Assembly (NCBI RefSeq): GCF_013090115.1
Contig: NZ_JABFNN010000031.1
Location: 124,001-188,000 of the forward strand
Direction: 5' to 3'
From: Flagellimonas amphidinii
GTDB taxonomy: Bacteria > Bacteroidota > Bacteroidia > Flavobacteriales > Flavobacteriaceae
Length of the DNA stretch: 64,000 nt
In this document: piece by piece, positions 35,157 to 43,530 of the stretch
Layout of the letters: every line of letters begins with the position of its first letter
Position numbering within the stretch: position 1 is the first letter of the stretch
Notes under the pieces: generated by a model
The model's input: only the letters and a program-made list of their open reading frames with translations
Database searches by the model: none
What the model was told of the DNA's origin: nothing
Translations under genes and position numbers: made by a program

Positions 35157-36398
35157 CTAATTGATTTTTAATTTTCTGAACCATAAATCTTCTAAGCTCA
35201 GATTGAGGGTAAGGGTATGGTAATTTTCCTTGACCAAAATGTTCTGTATTTGTCCTTTTGTACCATAACTGTAGGATAGATTGATCAATGAGTTTGACGC
35301 TATACCTACTGGAATACCAAAACCTAAGGTTATGTTATAACCATCTATTTTGTTGTCGTTGATGGCTAAATAACCGTTATCGTAGTTAAAACCGGCCCTA
35401 TATCTGATTCTATTTAAATATTTGTAGGCTTTTGGATCATTCAAATATTCCAACCCAAAGGCAAAAATATCTTGATCTCTATACGTACCTACGTTTTCGG
35501 ACTGATTGGTAGCATCCCAAAAGTTTTTTTTATAATCTGCGGTTAAAGTAAAGTGCTTTTTAAGTTTTAGGCTCATACCAAAACCTAGTTCAAGAGGCAG
35601 TTTGAAATCAGATGCATCATCTGCTTCCTCATCTTCTACAACAACATCCACGGCATCCAAAGTTTTGTATACGGACCGGGTTAAGTTTCCAGTTAAACTT
35701 ACAGGAAGTTCCACAGCACTTCCCACGGTAATGTTTTCATTAATATCATACTGAAAACCGGCACCAATACGTAATCCACTGTAGTTGGTGGTTTCATTGA
35801 GTTCAAAATAACTACTACTGATGACGAATGATTCGATTTCTTCAATGTTGCCAAAAAGAAAAGAGGCCCGCGCCCCAAATCTTAGATTATCTGTAAGCCC
35901 ATAGCCAATATTCAGTCCAAGGTTGTTCAATCCACCCAAACCGGATACATTGCTTTCAAAAGTTTCATTGGTTCCTTCAATGTTGGATACCAATCCCAGA
36001 ATAGAATACCCTACATCTGTATAAGGAATTAGAGTAACTCCTGCACCCAAACGATTGGCAATCCGAAATGAAAATGCCAAATTGGAAAAATTTAGGGTGC
36101 TTTTAGATTCACTGTCACCTCTATTACTGTAGTCATTATACTCCCCAATTACCCCAATATCATAAAAGAAGGAATTTTTAGGGACAAGTGCATAATTGGC
36201 TGGGTTTAAGTTATTGATCCCAGTACTGGATTTCATACCAATACCTGAATAACCCAACCCGTTCGATTTTCCAATACTTGTCTGGTTGATAGTGCCTAGG
36301 CCATACAGGGAGTAGGGGGAACTGGTCAATCCTTCGGATTGGGATAGCGCCAGATTGTAAAATAGTACAGTACAAACAATAGGTAGAATCTTAGTCAT
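35157..36398 (-). CDS. Outer-membrane beta-barrel protein (hypothetical)
   Basis: 413 residues from the ATG at 36398, which overlaps the stop of the upstream DUF4270 gene (ATGACTAA) and gives the signal peptide MTKILPIVCTVLFYNLALSQ. The mature part (SSPYSLYGLGTINQTSIGKSNGLG...) resembles FadL/OmpP1-type Bacteroidota barrels, with an N-terminal plug-like segment followed by repeated amphipathic strands and a short acidic loop (VVEDEEADDAS). Gene order DUF4270 then barrel protein is common in Flavobacteriaceae and suggests a joint role at the outer membrane. Start choice is confident; function is not known. Confidence 0.75.
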   Translation of the reverse strand: MTKILPIVCTVLFYNLALSQSEGLTSSPYSLYGLGTINQTSIGKSNGLGYSGIGMKSSTGINNLNPANYALVPKNSFFYDIGVIGEYNDYSNRGDSESKSTLNFSNLAFSFRIANRLGAGVTLIPYTDVGYSILGLVSNIEGTNETFESNVSGLGGLNNLGLNIGYGLTDNLRFGARASFLFGNIEEIESFVISSSYFELNETTNYSGLRIGAGFQYDINENITVGSAVELPVSLTGNLTRSVYKTLDAVDVVVEDEEADDASDFKLPLELGFGMSLKLKKHFTLTADYKKNFWDATNQSENVGTYRDQDIFAFGLEYLNDPKAYKYLNRIRYRAGFNYDNGYLAINDNKIDGYNITLGFGIPVGIASNSLINLSYSYGTKGQIQNILVKENYHTLTLNLSLEDLWFRKLKIN

Positions 36399-37722
36399 TA
36401 TCCTCATCATAAATTGCGTAAGTGAGTTCAAGTTTTACACTGAAATCCGTATTATCCATTCCATTTAAGATAAATCGGTCCACGGTTGAAGCATAATCAT
36501 CAGGCAATAGGATCAAAGCCTCGTCGGTTTCCCTTTCTGCCAACAATAATGTTTCTATATAGCTGCCCAGGGATATTTCGTAATAGATATCGTTGAATTC
36601 TTGGTTATCACGGTTTAGAATACCGGTTACGGGTACTACATCCCCATAAAGCAACTGCTCGGTCAAATCGTTGTTTTGGTCCACTACGTAAACAGAAAGC
36701 GTATCCCGTAGTTGTAGTTTGTCATCAAAGGTGTTATTTGCAGGTTTTATCTTCAATATGGCATCCATAATGGTTCCTTGTCCCTGTAGGTCATAGATTT
36801 TTTTCACGTAGGGGAATTGAATTCGTGTAGCTATTCCAACACCAGATTGTATAAAACTGAAATCATCGGATTCAGAACTGCTCAGATTAAATTCCTTATC
36901 AACCAATCTTTGCAAAGGTTCTATGGGATCTTCCGATCTAATCTGATTGAAGAAAGGTACTGGTGAAGAGGAGAGATCAAAATCGATATCAATATAACTT
37001 TGAACCCGTTCACTTTCTTCCGAAGTACTAAAGTACAATCTCATGAAACTAGCCTCTGTCTCTTTGGAGAAACCAATGATGGATCCATCGTCATTTTCAT
37101 CAGGTAATAGGGCAATACCCCTAAAATAATCCTTGAACTCGTCTGAACCTGTGATTTCCTTTTCCTGAAATTTCTTAAAAAAGTCCATTCCCAGCTCATC
37201 ATCAATCTTTATTTCCAAGGTATCCGAATCTTGAGGGCGTGGATTAAACGAAATTGCGCCAAGGTTGGCATCCGAATACTCGGCAACAGCAGTATTGTAA
37301 AGCGCATCGCCTTCCACAGGTCTTAAGGTCTTGGTAAGACGTTTTATATATATAGTATTGGTTTGGAGGGTATCGTTGTAATAATATTTGTCCAACTTAA
37401 GGTGTAGCACAATACTGTCGTATTCAGCTTCCGAATCAATAGTATAGCTGGCAGGTGTTAAACCTACATAACTGGAGGCTTGGATTGTTCCAAAAATAGA
37501 ATCAGTATACTTGCCTACCAACATTCTGGAGGCTTGACTGGTAATTATGCTATCAAATTTCATTGTTGAGGTTTCCACTGTCATGGTGTCTATCAAGACA
37601 ACCCTCATATTACTGTCCGTAAAAGCTTCGCCAGCTAAAAAATCAGAATTGTTGTAATTTTCTGTAGAGCAGGAAGCCATGAAAAAAAGTGCTCCGTACA
37701 TTAGCACCAAAAGTCGTCTCAT
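36391..37722 (-). CDS. DUF4270 family lipoprotein
   Basis: A 443-residue lipoprotein (lipobox FMASC, Cys18) of the Bacteroidota-specific DUF4270 family. Recognisable parts are the opening SDFLAGEAFTDSNMRVVLIDTMTVETST, the segment GLTPASYTIDSEAEYDSIVLHLKLD, and the C-terminal FILNGMDNTDFSVKLELTYAIY. Function is unknown in the family. It is cotranscribed with the outer-membrane protein downstream (8-base overlap). An exact TAnnTTTG element lies 16 bases upstream. Confidence 0.88.
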   Translation of the reverse strand: MRRLLVLMYGALFFMASCSTENYNNSDFLAGEAFTDSNMRVVLIDTMTVETSTMKFDSIITSQASRMLVGKYTDSIFGTIQASSYVGLTPASYTIDSEAEYDSIVLHLKLDKYYYNDTLQTNTIYIKRLTKTLRPVEGDALYNTAVAEYSDANLGAISFNPRPQDSDTLEIKIDDELGMDFFKKFQEKEITGSDEFKDYFRGIALLPDENDDGSIIGFSKETEASFMRLYFSTSEESERVQSYIDIDFDLSSSPVPFFNQIRSEDPIEPLQRLVDKEFNLSSSESDDFSFIQSGVGIATRIQFPYVKKIYDLQGQGTIMDAILKIKPANNTFDDKLQLRDTLSVYVVDQNNDLTEQLLYGDVVPVTGILNRDNQEFNDIYYEISLGSYIETLLLAERETDEALILLPDDYASTVDRFILNGMDNTDFSVKLELTYAIYDEDND

Positions 37723-37737
37723 AAGCTAAGTTTGGTT

Positions 37738-37745
37738 CAAATGTA
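37738..37745 (-). promoter_or_regulatory. -7 promoter element for DUF4270 operon
   Basis: On the - strand this reads TACATTTG, an exact match to TAnnTTTG. A TTG lies 26 bases upstream, slightly longer than usual. The 5' leader would be only about 10 bases. Confidence 0.45.
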
Positions 37746-37916
37746 AAAGGTGTCTTTAGGCTCTAAAATGTCAATAGACCAACCCTTGTTCTTTTAAGAC
37801 CAAATGACCATATTTTACTACAAAACCATACTGCCGGTTGGTAGATTGATTTTGTAGTTTTATAGGTTAAAATTAAGCGTTGATATATTCTCTTTTAGTG
37901 CGTTTGACCCCAGAAC

Positions 37917-37924
37917 TACATTTG
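37917..37924 (+). promoter_or_regulatory. -7 promoter element for Kelch lipoprotein gene
   Basis: TACATTTG, an exact TAnnTTTG match 20 bases before the start codon. No TTG occurs at optimal spacing. Confidence 0.4.
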
Positions 37925-37943
37925 GAAAAAATTACGCAGAGAC

Positions 37944-38939
37944 ATGACACAAACGTTACAGTATTTCAAAAAAGTATTCATTATAGCTCCATTGCTATTA
38001 TCCTTTATAAGTTGCTCCAATGACTCGGATGATGATGATTTGGGTAACTGGATAGATCGTTCCGTTTTTGACGGAAGCCCGCGAAGTGGAGTAGCTGGTT
38101 TTACCATTGATGATATGGGCTATATGGGTGTTGGTTATGATGGAGATGATTACTTGAATTCTTTTTGGGCATATGATATCGAGGGAGATTATTGGTCACA
38201 AAAAGCAGATTTTCCAGGTACGCCCAGGAATGCAGCTGTTGGTTTTAAAATTAATGGTAAAGGATATATAGGTTCTGGATATGATGGTGTGGATGAGCTT
38301 AGTGATTTTTATTCGTATGATCCCTCTAGCAATAGTTGGTCGCAGATTGCTTCTTTGACCGAAACAAAGAGAAGGAGCGCAGTGGCTTTTGGAGCCAATG
38401 GTTTTGGGTATTTTGGAACCGGGTATGACGGAGAAAATGACCGTAAGGATTTTTGGAAGTATGACCCGTCTTCTGATACTTGGACAGAATTAGTAGGTTT
38501 TGGTGGAGATAAAAGAAGGGCGGCCACAACCTTTACCCTGAACAGTTTGGTCTACATGGGAACTGGGGTTTCCAATGGGGTGTATTTGGACGATTTTTGG
38601 GCTTTTGACCCATCAACAGAAACATGGACAAAAAAGACAGATTTGGATGAAGAGGATGAATATGAGATAACCAGAAGTAATGCTTTGGGATTCGCATTGA
38701 ATGGGTATGGTTACATTGCCTGTGGTGAGAGAAGTGGAGCTACCAACTCGGTTTGGGAGTATGATCCTTCCTCAGATAGCTGGGAGGCCAAAACAGGCTT
38801 TGAAGGTTCTACAAGACAGGATGGTGTAGCATTTTCCAATTCAAACAGAGCTTTTGTAGGGATGGGAAGAACAGGAACATTGTATTTAGATGATTTGGAT
38901 GAGTTCTTTCCTTTTCAAGAATATGATGATGAAGATTAA
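37944..38939 (+). CDS. Kelch-repeat beta-propeller lipoprotein
   Basis: 331 residues; lipobox FISC with Cys24 followed by SNDSDDDD, an acidic stretch resembling the Bacteroidota surface-export signal. About six Kelch blades fill the rest, each with the pattern R-x-x-A-x-G-F-x-x-x-G-x-G-Y-x-G-x-G-Y followed by FWxYDPSSxxWxxK (for example 95-140, 145-190, 195-240). The protein probably binds a partner or ligand at the cell surface. It is divergent from the DUF4270 operon and 92 bases upstream of the DUF4907 gene. Confidence 0.88.
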   Translation: MTQTLQYFKKVFIIAPLLLSFISCSNDSDDDDLGNWIDRSVFDGSPRSGVAGFTIDDMGYMGVGYDGDDYLNSFWAYDIEGDYWSQKADFPGTPRNAAVGFKINGKGYIGSGYDGVDELSDFYSYDPSSNSWSQIASLTETKRRSAVAFGANGFGYFGTGYDGENDRKDFWKYDPSSDTWTELVGFGGDKRRAATTFTLNSLVYMGTGVSNGVYLDDFWAFDPSTETWTKKTDLDEEDEYEITRSNALGFALNGYGYIACGERSGATNSVWEYDPSSDSWEAKTGFEGSTRQDGVAFSNSNRAFVGMGRTGTLYLDDLDEFFPFQEYDDED

Positions 38940-38972
38940 TTTTTCATGATAATTGATACGTTTGTTGATGTA

Positions 38973-39009
38973 GTGGGGCCAATGAAACTCCTTGTTTCTT
39001 GGTCCCCAT
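38973..39009. other. Imperfect intergenic hairpin
   Basis: GGGG-CCAA-GAAAC on the left arm pairs with GTTTC-TTGG-CCCC on the right with single-base bulges and a 5-base loop. There is no T run, so it may be an mRNA-processing or attenuating structure rather than an intrinsic terminator. Confidence 0.4.
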
Positions 39010-39031
39010 TACTATTACTGGGTTAGTGGGT

Positions 39032-39382
39032 ATGAATTTTCCAAGAATCATAAAAACAGCGGTTCTTATTCTACTGGTAGGAGTTTTTTGTTTTGAAGCT
39101 TCTAAGTGGGGGATGGAGCAGTGGCCCGAACGTGAAGAGCCAGCCTTGAGGACCAAGGTCATAACTTTGGATAACGGTTATGGTTATCAAATTTTTAGTG
39201 GTGACAAACTATTGATTCAACAGGAATTTATCCCTGCAGTAGAAGGAGAAAAGCAATTTGAAACCAAAGAAGATGCAAAACAGGTAGCGGACATGGTAAT
39301 GCGCAAAATCTTGAAAGGAGAGAGCCCAAGAATATCCCTCGAAGAGCTTAATGATTTGGATATTGTAATTTTGGAACAATAG
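39032..39382 (+). CDS. DUF4907 domain protein
   Basis: 116 residues from ATG 39032; an upstream TTG at 38999 would add an unlikely extension. One N-terminal transmembrane or signal segment (about 5-22) is followed by a DUF4907 domain (GYGYQIFSGDKLLIQQEFIPAVEGEKQFETKEDAKQVA). Proteins of this type are found next to Kelch-repeat lipoproteins in Bacteroidota, as here. Function unknown. It ends 11 bases before the LytS-type kinase gene. Confidence 0.8.
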   Translation: MNFPRIIKTAVLILLVGVFCFEASKWGMEQWPEREEPALRTKVITLDNGYGYQIFSGDKLLIQQEFIPAVEGEKQFETKEDAKQVADMVMRKILKGESPRISLEELNDLDIVILEQ

Positions 39383-39393
39383 TAGAGCCCATA

Positions 39394-40416
39394 ATGACCC
39401 AAAGTAAAAAACGTTTTAGGATTTTTTTCATCCATTTATTCATTTGGGCATTGTTCTACGGTTTTTTTCTTTTTCCTTTCTTTTTTCAACTTAGACAGGT
39501 TCCACCAGATCTACCCTTGAGGTTATTGATGGTGATTGTTCTTTTTTATACCAATTACTTCATCTTGGTGCCCAAGATTTTATTGAAGAAAAAAACAACG
39601 TATTACATTATCATATGCTTATTGCTGATTATTATGATGGTGTTTATTATCAATTCAGGTTTAATTCCAGGTCCGAAGGGGCCTCCACCTAATTTTTCCC
39701 GGGAAAGACCTTTTGGGAACCGATATTTAAGGGAATTTATTACCGTATTGAATTTAAGCGTACCCTTTTTTTTGAGTGCTTTTTTGAGGCTTTACCAAGA
39801 ATGGAAAAAGAATGAGGACTTACGTCAACTGGTAGAAAATGAAAAGGTAAATTCCGAGCTTCAATTTTTGAAGACCCAACTCAACCCTCATTTTCTTTTT
39901 AATTCTTTGAATGCGATTTATACACTATCGGTAAAAAAATCTGGAGATACTTCTGAGGCTATTATCGCCCTTTCGGAGTTAATGCGTTATATGCTGTATG
40001 AGGCAGATAAAGATAAAGTGCCCTTAGGCAAGGAGTTGGAGTACATTAAAAATTATGTGCAACTACAAAGATTAAGGTTATCAGATAGTTCCAATGTCAA
40101 GCTTAGAATATCTGGAGAAGAGCGGAACAAGGAAATTCCTCCGTTACTTTTTATATCTTTTATTGAAAATGCATTCAAATACGGAACAGATTATGAAGGA
40201 AAGACCTATGTGGACATTAGCTTTTTTATTCAGAATGGGTCTATTTTCTTTAAAGTAGAGAACAAAATTGGTGTTCACAGAAAAAATGACAAAAATTCAG
40301 GGGTAGGACTTGAAAATATCAAGAACCGCTTAAAGTTATTGTATGCAGATTCCCATGACCTGCGAATAAAGGAAGAGGGGGGAACTTATGTTGTGCAGCT
40401 GGTACTTAATTTATAG
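39394..40416 (+). CDS. LytS/YehU-type sensor histidine kinase
   Basis: 340 residues: four predicted membrane segments (about 9-31, 43-60, 70-89, 115-133), a short coiled coil, and a His_kinase domain with phosphoacceptor His166 in LKTQLNPHFLFNSLN, then an ATPase with FIENAFKYG and GVGLENIKNRL. It partners the LytTR regulator that follows after 28 bases. A close paralogue pair lies in opposite orientation at 42850-44588. Confidence 0.92.
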   Translation: MTQSKKRFRIFFIHLFIWALFYGFFLFPFFFQLRQVPPDLPLRLLMVIVLFYTNYFILVPKILLKKKTTYYIIICLLLIIMMVFIINSGLIPGPKGPPPNFSRERPFGNRYLREFITVLNLSVPFFLSAFLRLYQEWKKNEDLRQLVENEKVNSELQFLKTQLNPHFLFNSLNAIYTLSVKKSGDTSEAIIALSELMRYMLYEADKDKVPLGKELEYIKNYVQLQRLRLSDSSNVKLRISGEERNKEIPPLLFISFIENAFKYGTDYEGKTYVDISFFIQNGSIFFKVENKIGVHRKNDKNSGVGLENIKNRLKLLYADSHDLRIKEEGGTYVVQLVLNL

Positions 40417-40444
40417 TGCCCGTAACCATTTAAAACCAAAAAAG

Positions 40445-41173
40445 ATGAAATGTATCATAATCGACGATGAGCCTTTGGCAATTGAACTGTTGGTAGATTA
40501 TTGTCAGAAGGTAGATTTTATTGAGTTGGAAGGTACTTTTACCAATCCCTTGAAGGCTATTACACTGCTCAAAGAGAAAAAAATTGACCTTATTTTCTGT
40601 GATATTGAAATGCCGCAAATTAGCGGGATAGACTTCATCACTTCTTTGGATAACAGTCCTATGTTCATTTTTACTACCGCATATTCCCAATATGCCGTGG
40701 AAGGTTTTGAAATGAACGCCATTGATTATTTGGTTAAACCAATTCCCTATAACAGATTTATCAAAGCTATTTCTAGGGCAAAAGAGGTTTTGGGCTATAA
40801 AAAGGGATCGCCCACTGAGGACAATGTATTTCCTTCCCATGGGGAAAAAGGAAATTCCCCGAACTATATTTTTGTGAAAGCGGAATATGAAAGTGTAAAA
40901 ATCAATTTGGATGATATAGAATACATCCAAGGATTAAAAGACTATCTGAAGATACATGTTGCCGGCACCAATAAGACCATTCTTACCCTTATGAGTTTTA
41001 AGGAAATTTTGGATAGATTGCCTTCCAATCAGTTTTTGAGGGTGCACAAATCCTTTGTGGTAAACATTGCCTGTATAAAAACTGTACAGCGAAACCGAAT
41101 TGTAATTAATGATGTCCGCATTCCGATAGGGGAGAGTTACAAGGCAAACTTTTTTTCAGTACTTGGACTTTAA
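40445..41173 (+). CDS. LytTR-type response regulator
   Basis: 242 residues from ATG 40445 (MKCIIIDDEPLAIELL); the longer frame at 40388 would overlap the kinase and is rejected. Receiver domain with Asp53 (LIFCDIEMPQ) and Lys in YLVKPIPYNRF; LytTR domain about 140-240 (IEYIQGLKDYLKIHV, FLRVHKSFVVN). Cognate regulator of the upstream LytS-type kinase; targets unknown. Confidence 0.92.
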   Translation: MKCIIIDDEPLAIELLVDYCQKVDFIELEGTFTNPLKAITLLKEKKIDLIFCDIEMPQISGIDFITSLDNSPMFIFTTAYSQYAVEGFEMNAIDYLVKPIPYNRFIKAISRAKEVLGYKKGSPTEDNVFPSHGEKGNSPNYIFVKAEYESVKINLDDIEYIQGLKDYLKIHVAGTNKTILTLMSFKEILDRLPSNQFLRVHKSFVVNIACIKTVQRNRIVINDVRIPIGESYKANFFSVLGL

Positions 41174-41228
41174 ATAGTCTAAGAATTTATTCATTCCCGA
41201 TTGTCTTGATCTTTTTGGAAAAGAAAAA

Positions 41229-41254
41229 CCCGGATTAAACTTAATTAACCCGGG
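41229..41254 (-). terminator. Terminator between convergent genes
   Basis: CCCGG (41229-41233) pairs with CCGGG (41250-41254) with an AT-rich interior. On the - strand it is followed by GTTTTTCTTTT, so it mainly serves the pirin-like/dioxygenase operon. Confidence 0.5.
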
Positions 41255-41280
41255 AGTAGGATGAATTTAAAACCTAATCA

Positions 41281-41967
41281 TCATGAATTGTCATCCTCAA
41301 CAATAAAAATTATAGCATTTTCGGAAAGTGCTTCCATTTCCAACTGGTCAAAATTTCGAAGAAGGAGACTATCCCTGGATTCCAACAAACGGTTCTGTAC
41401 CTCAAAAGCACCATTAATGACAAAAACCGTAATATTATTTTGCTTAGAAAAAGGAACATAATCAGTTTCCATTCTACCATCAAACACCCCAAAGTGTATT
41501 TTGAAGTCAGCTGCTTCAAAAATGGTATTTAATGCATTGTGGACATAATTACCAAATCTAACTTTCTTGGACGAAGCATCTCGTTTAATCCATAATTGTA
41601 AGTAGTTGGCCAGTTCATTTTTGTCAGGATTGCTTAGGGAAAAAGATGCTCCTTTTTCCAAGGAGAACACTTGTAATTCTTCTGGAAAAATTTTAGTGGA
41701 ATGCTGTCCATCATAAATTCCACATACAATACTACCTACTAGGGGCAGCACCATAAGAAGGGCATCTTCATCCATGGTAAAGGTCTTGCTCTTGACCGGA
41801 GCCAAAGTTTCATCAGAAAACCTAGGCATACTGGTTAAACCTCCCTGAGCTAACATTTGGGAAGTAAGACATCGATAGTTTGGAGTTTCATGGCGATGTC
41901 TTTTTCCAGCTAAGAATATTTGCGCAGTTTCCTTTAGTATCACTTCTTCTGATATTACATTAAGCAT
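41281..41967 (-). CDS. Pirin/cupin-like protein
   Basis: 228 residues from the ATG at 41967, which overlaps the dioxygenase stop codon by 8 bases. Features resembling Bacteroidota pirin-family bicupins: an N-terminal HRHETPNYRCLTSQMLAQGG region, a first cupin (ALLMVLPLVGSIVCGIYDG), and a second with NNITVFVINGAFEVQNRLLESRDSLLLRNFDQLEMEALSENAIIFIV. The metal-binding His set of pirins is not clearly present, so it may be non-catalytic. Coupling to a dioxygenase is notable because some pirins are quercetinase-like. Family assignment is by pattern only. Confidence 0.55.
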   Translation of the reverse strand: MLNVISEEVILKETAQIFLAGKRHRHETPNYRCLTSQMLAQGGLTSMPRFSDETLAPVKSKTFTMDEDALLMVLPLVGSIVCGIYDGQHSTKIFPEELQVFSLEKGASFSLSNPDKNELANYLQLWIKRDASSKKVRFGNYVHNALNTIFEAADFKIHFGVFDGRMETDYVPFSKQNNITVFVINGAFEVQNRLLESRDSLLLRNFDQLEMEALSENAIIFIVEDDNS

Positions 41968-42748
41968 CGACATAAATATCATGTGTTAGTGTAAAACCTT
42001 CACTTACACTACCACTTACACTGGCCAATTCTTCTTCAACACTATCTCCAAAAACATTGTCTTCTGCATGGTACGTATAACCACTCATACCTTTGGTATA
42101 TCCATATTCACTTGCGGCGTTTACTCGTACTACGGCACTGTTGTCTCCTTCTGGAAAGGCAATTTGGGTGACCAAAAGAGAATTCCCATCTTCATCATAG
42201 ATATGTACATGAATGTGTGTGGAGCGACTTTGGTACCACCCTGGAAAGATTGAGGCGAACTTGGCCAGTCCATCAGAGTCTGTAATTTGACGGCCTCTTA
42301 AAAAGTGATTGTCCGTATAATCTACAGATTGCATTTGAGTGCCTCCGTATTCAGAATAGTATCCATCTTTATCGCAGTGCCAAATATCTACCATGGCTCC
42401 CTCCAATATGTTACAGGAGTCATTTATATTACGAATGGTGATATTAATGTCCAAGTCAATACCTGTTCGGTCTCCAATAATATCGACTCTTTCTAAATCT
42501 GCAGGATCCTTGGTTGGAAAAGGCCCTTCTGTTTCACTTGGGGTTTCTTCACAATCGCCAGATGAACTGGTTCCAGAACCAGAATCAGTATCACTACTTG
42601 AACTATCAGATGAAGAGTCGCTGCCCGAAGTGGTGTCATCATCAATATAAAGTGAATCCTCACTATCCGTTGAGCAAGATAAAACTGCAAGACTGGCCAC
42701 GGATAAACCGGCCAATCCCATTCCCTTTAAAAATTCTTTTCGTTTCAT
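41960..42748 (-). CDS. Secreted intradiol ring-cleavage dioxygenase lipoprotein
   Basis: 262 residues. The N-terminus MKRKEFLKGMGLAGLSVASL ends in a lipobox (VLSC, Cys25), followed by a Ser/Asp-rich linker (29-66). The catalytic domain (67-255) belongs to the intradiol dioxygenase family (protocatechuate/catechol type, non-haem Fe3+). Likely iron ligands are Tyr131 in DGYYSEY, Tyr172, His178 and His180 in GWYQSRSTHIHVH, the spacing of extracellular members. Substrate would be a catechol-type aromatic compound. Regulated possibly by the adjacent LytTR protein through the 9-bp repeats at 42807-42836. Confidence 0.88.
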   Translation of the reverse strand: MKRKEFLKGMGLAGLSVASLAVLSCSTDSEDSLYIDDDTTSGSDSSSDSSSSDTDSGSGTSSSGDCEETPSETEGPFPTKDPADLERVDIIGDRTGIDLDINITIRNINDSCNILEGAMVDIWHCDKDGYYSEYGGTQMQSVDYTDNHFLRGRQITDSDGLAKFASIFPGWYQSRSTHIHVHIYDEDGNSLLVTQIAFPEGDNSAVVRVNAASEYGYTKGMSGYTYHAEDNVFGDSVEEELASVSGSVSEGFTLTHDIYVDA

Positions 42749-42806
42749 AGTATTGTTTTTAGTTTCAGAGTAAAACTATGAGGACGAATATGTTATCAGT
42801 AATTTT

Positions 42807-42836
42807 TGCGGTTAATGCACTTTTCTGTGAGGTGAA
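42807..42836 (-). promoter_or_regulatory. Putative LytTR direct-repeat operator for dioxygenase operon
   Basis: TGCGGTTAA (42807-42815) and TGAGGTGAA (42828-42836), read on the + strand, are 9-bp repeats with seven of nine matches and a 12-bp spacer. This is the classical LytTR geometry; on the - strand they read TTCACCTCA and TTAACCGCA. The site lies 59-88 bases upstream of the dioxygenase start and just after the end of a LytTR regulator gene. Confidence 0.4.
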
Positions 42837-42849
42837 AACGAGTAAAAAG

Positions 42850-43530
42850 TTAAAGGTTTTTTAAAAAAGAATCTTTATAAGACTTGCCAAGCGGTATAAT
42901 AAAATCTCCAATTTTTAAAGTGTCTTTGTATACACTTTTCACTTTTTTTAGTGGAACAATATAGGAGCGATGTGCCCTTATGAAGCTCAAAGTTGGCAAT
43001 TTTTCCAAAATGGATTTCATGGTTGAACGTGCCACTATTTTGGAATTATTGGTAAGATGTATTTGAATGTAATCATCCAAGGCCTCGATGAGTACAATAT
43101 CATCAAACGCAATTCTATGTAATTTGAAATTAGCCCTAATGGATAAATAACCGTCCGAAGCATCGGCAAGTTCCAGATCCAGTTGTTTTTTGGTTTTTTC
43201 TATGGCCGATAGAAAACGTTCAAAGGAAAAAGGTTTCAAGAGATAATCAATGGCACTTACATTAAAACCTTCCACGGCATAGTGGTCGTATGCTGTAGTG
43301 AAAATTACTTTGGTATCTTGCTTGAGGGATTTGTACAGGTCCAATCCATTAAGTTCTGGCATTCGGATGTCAAGAAAAAGCAGGTCAACATCAAATTTAT
43401 TGAGATAGCGAATGGCTTTTCGTTGTTCCGTGAATACATGGATCAAATCTACATATTCAATTTGCCCACAGTAAGCTTGAAGCACTTCTAGTGCGAGTTC
43501 TTCATCATCCAATGCAACCGCTCGGATCAT
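42850..43530 (-). CDS. LytTR-type response regulator
   Basis: 226 residues: receiver domain with Asp54 (LLFLDIRMPEL) and Lys in YLLKPFSFERF, and LytTR domain (about 125-225; IVLIEALDDYIQIHL, FIRAHRSYIVP). Its start overlaps the upstream kinase stop by 4 bases, so the pair is coupled. The dioxygenase/pirin operon follows about 100 bases downstream on the same strand. Confidence 0.92.
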   Translation of the reverse strand: MIRAVALDDEELALEVLQAYCGQIEYVDLIHVFTEQRKAIRYLNKFDVDLLFLDIRMPELNGLDLYKSLKQDTKVIFTTAYDHYAVEGFNVSAIDYLLKPFSFERFLSAIEKTKKQLDLELADASDGYLSIRANFKLHRIAFDDIVLIEALDDYIQIHLTNNSKIVARSTMKSILEKLPTLSFIRAHRSYIVPLKKVKSVYKDTLKIGDFIIPLGKSYKDSFLKNL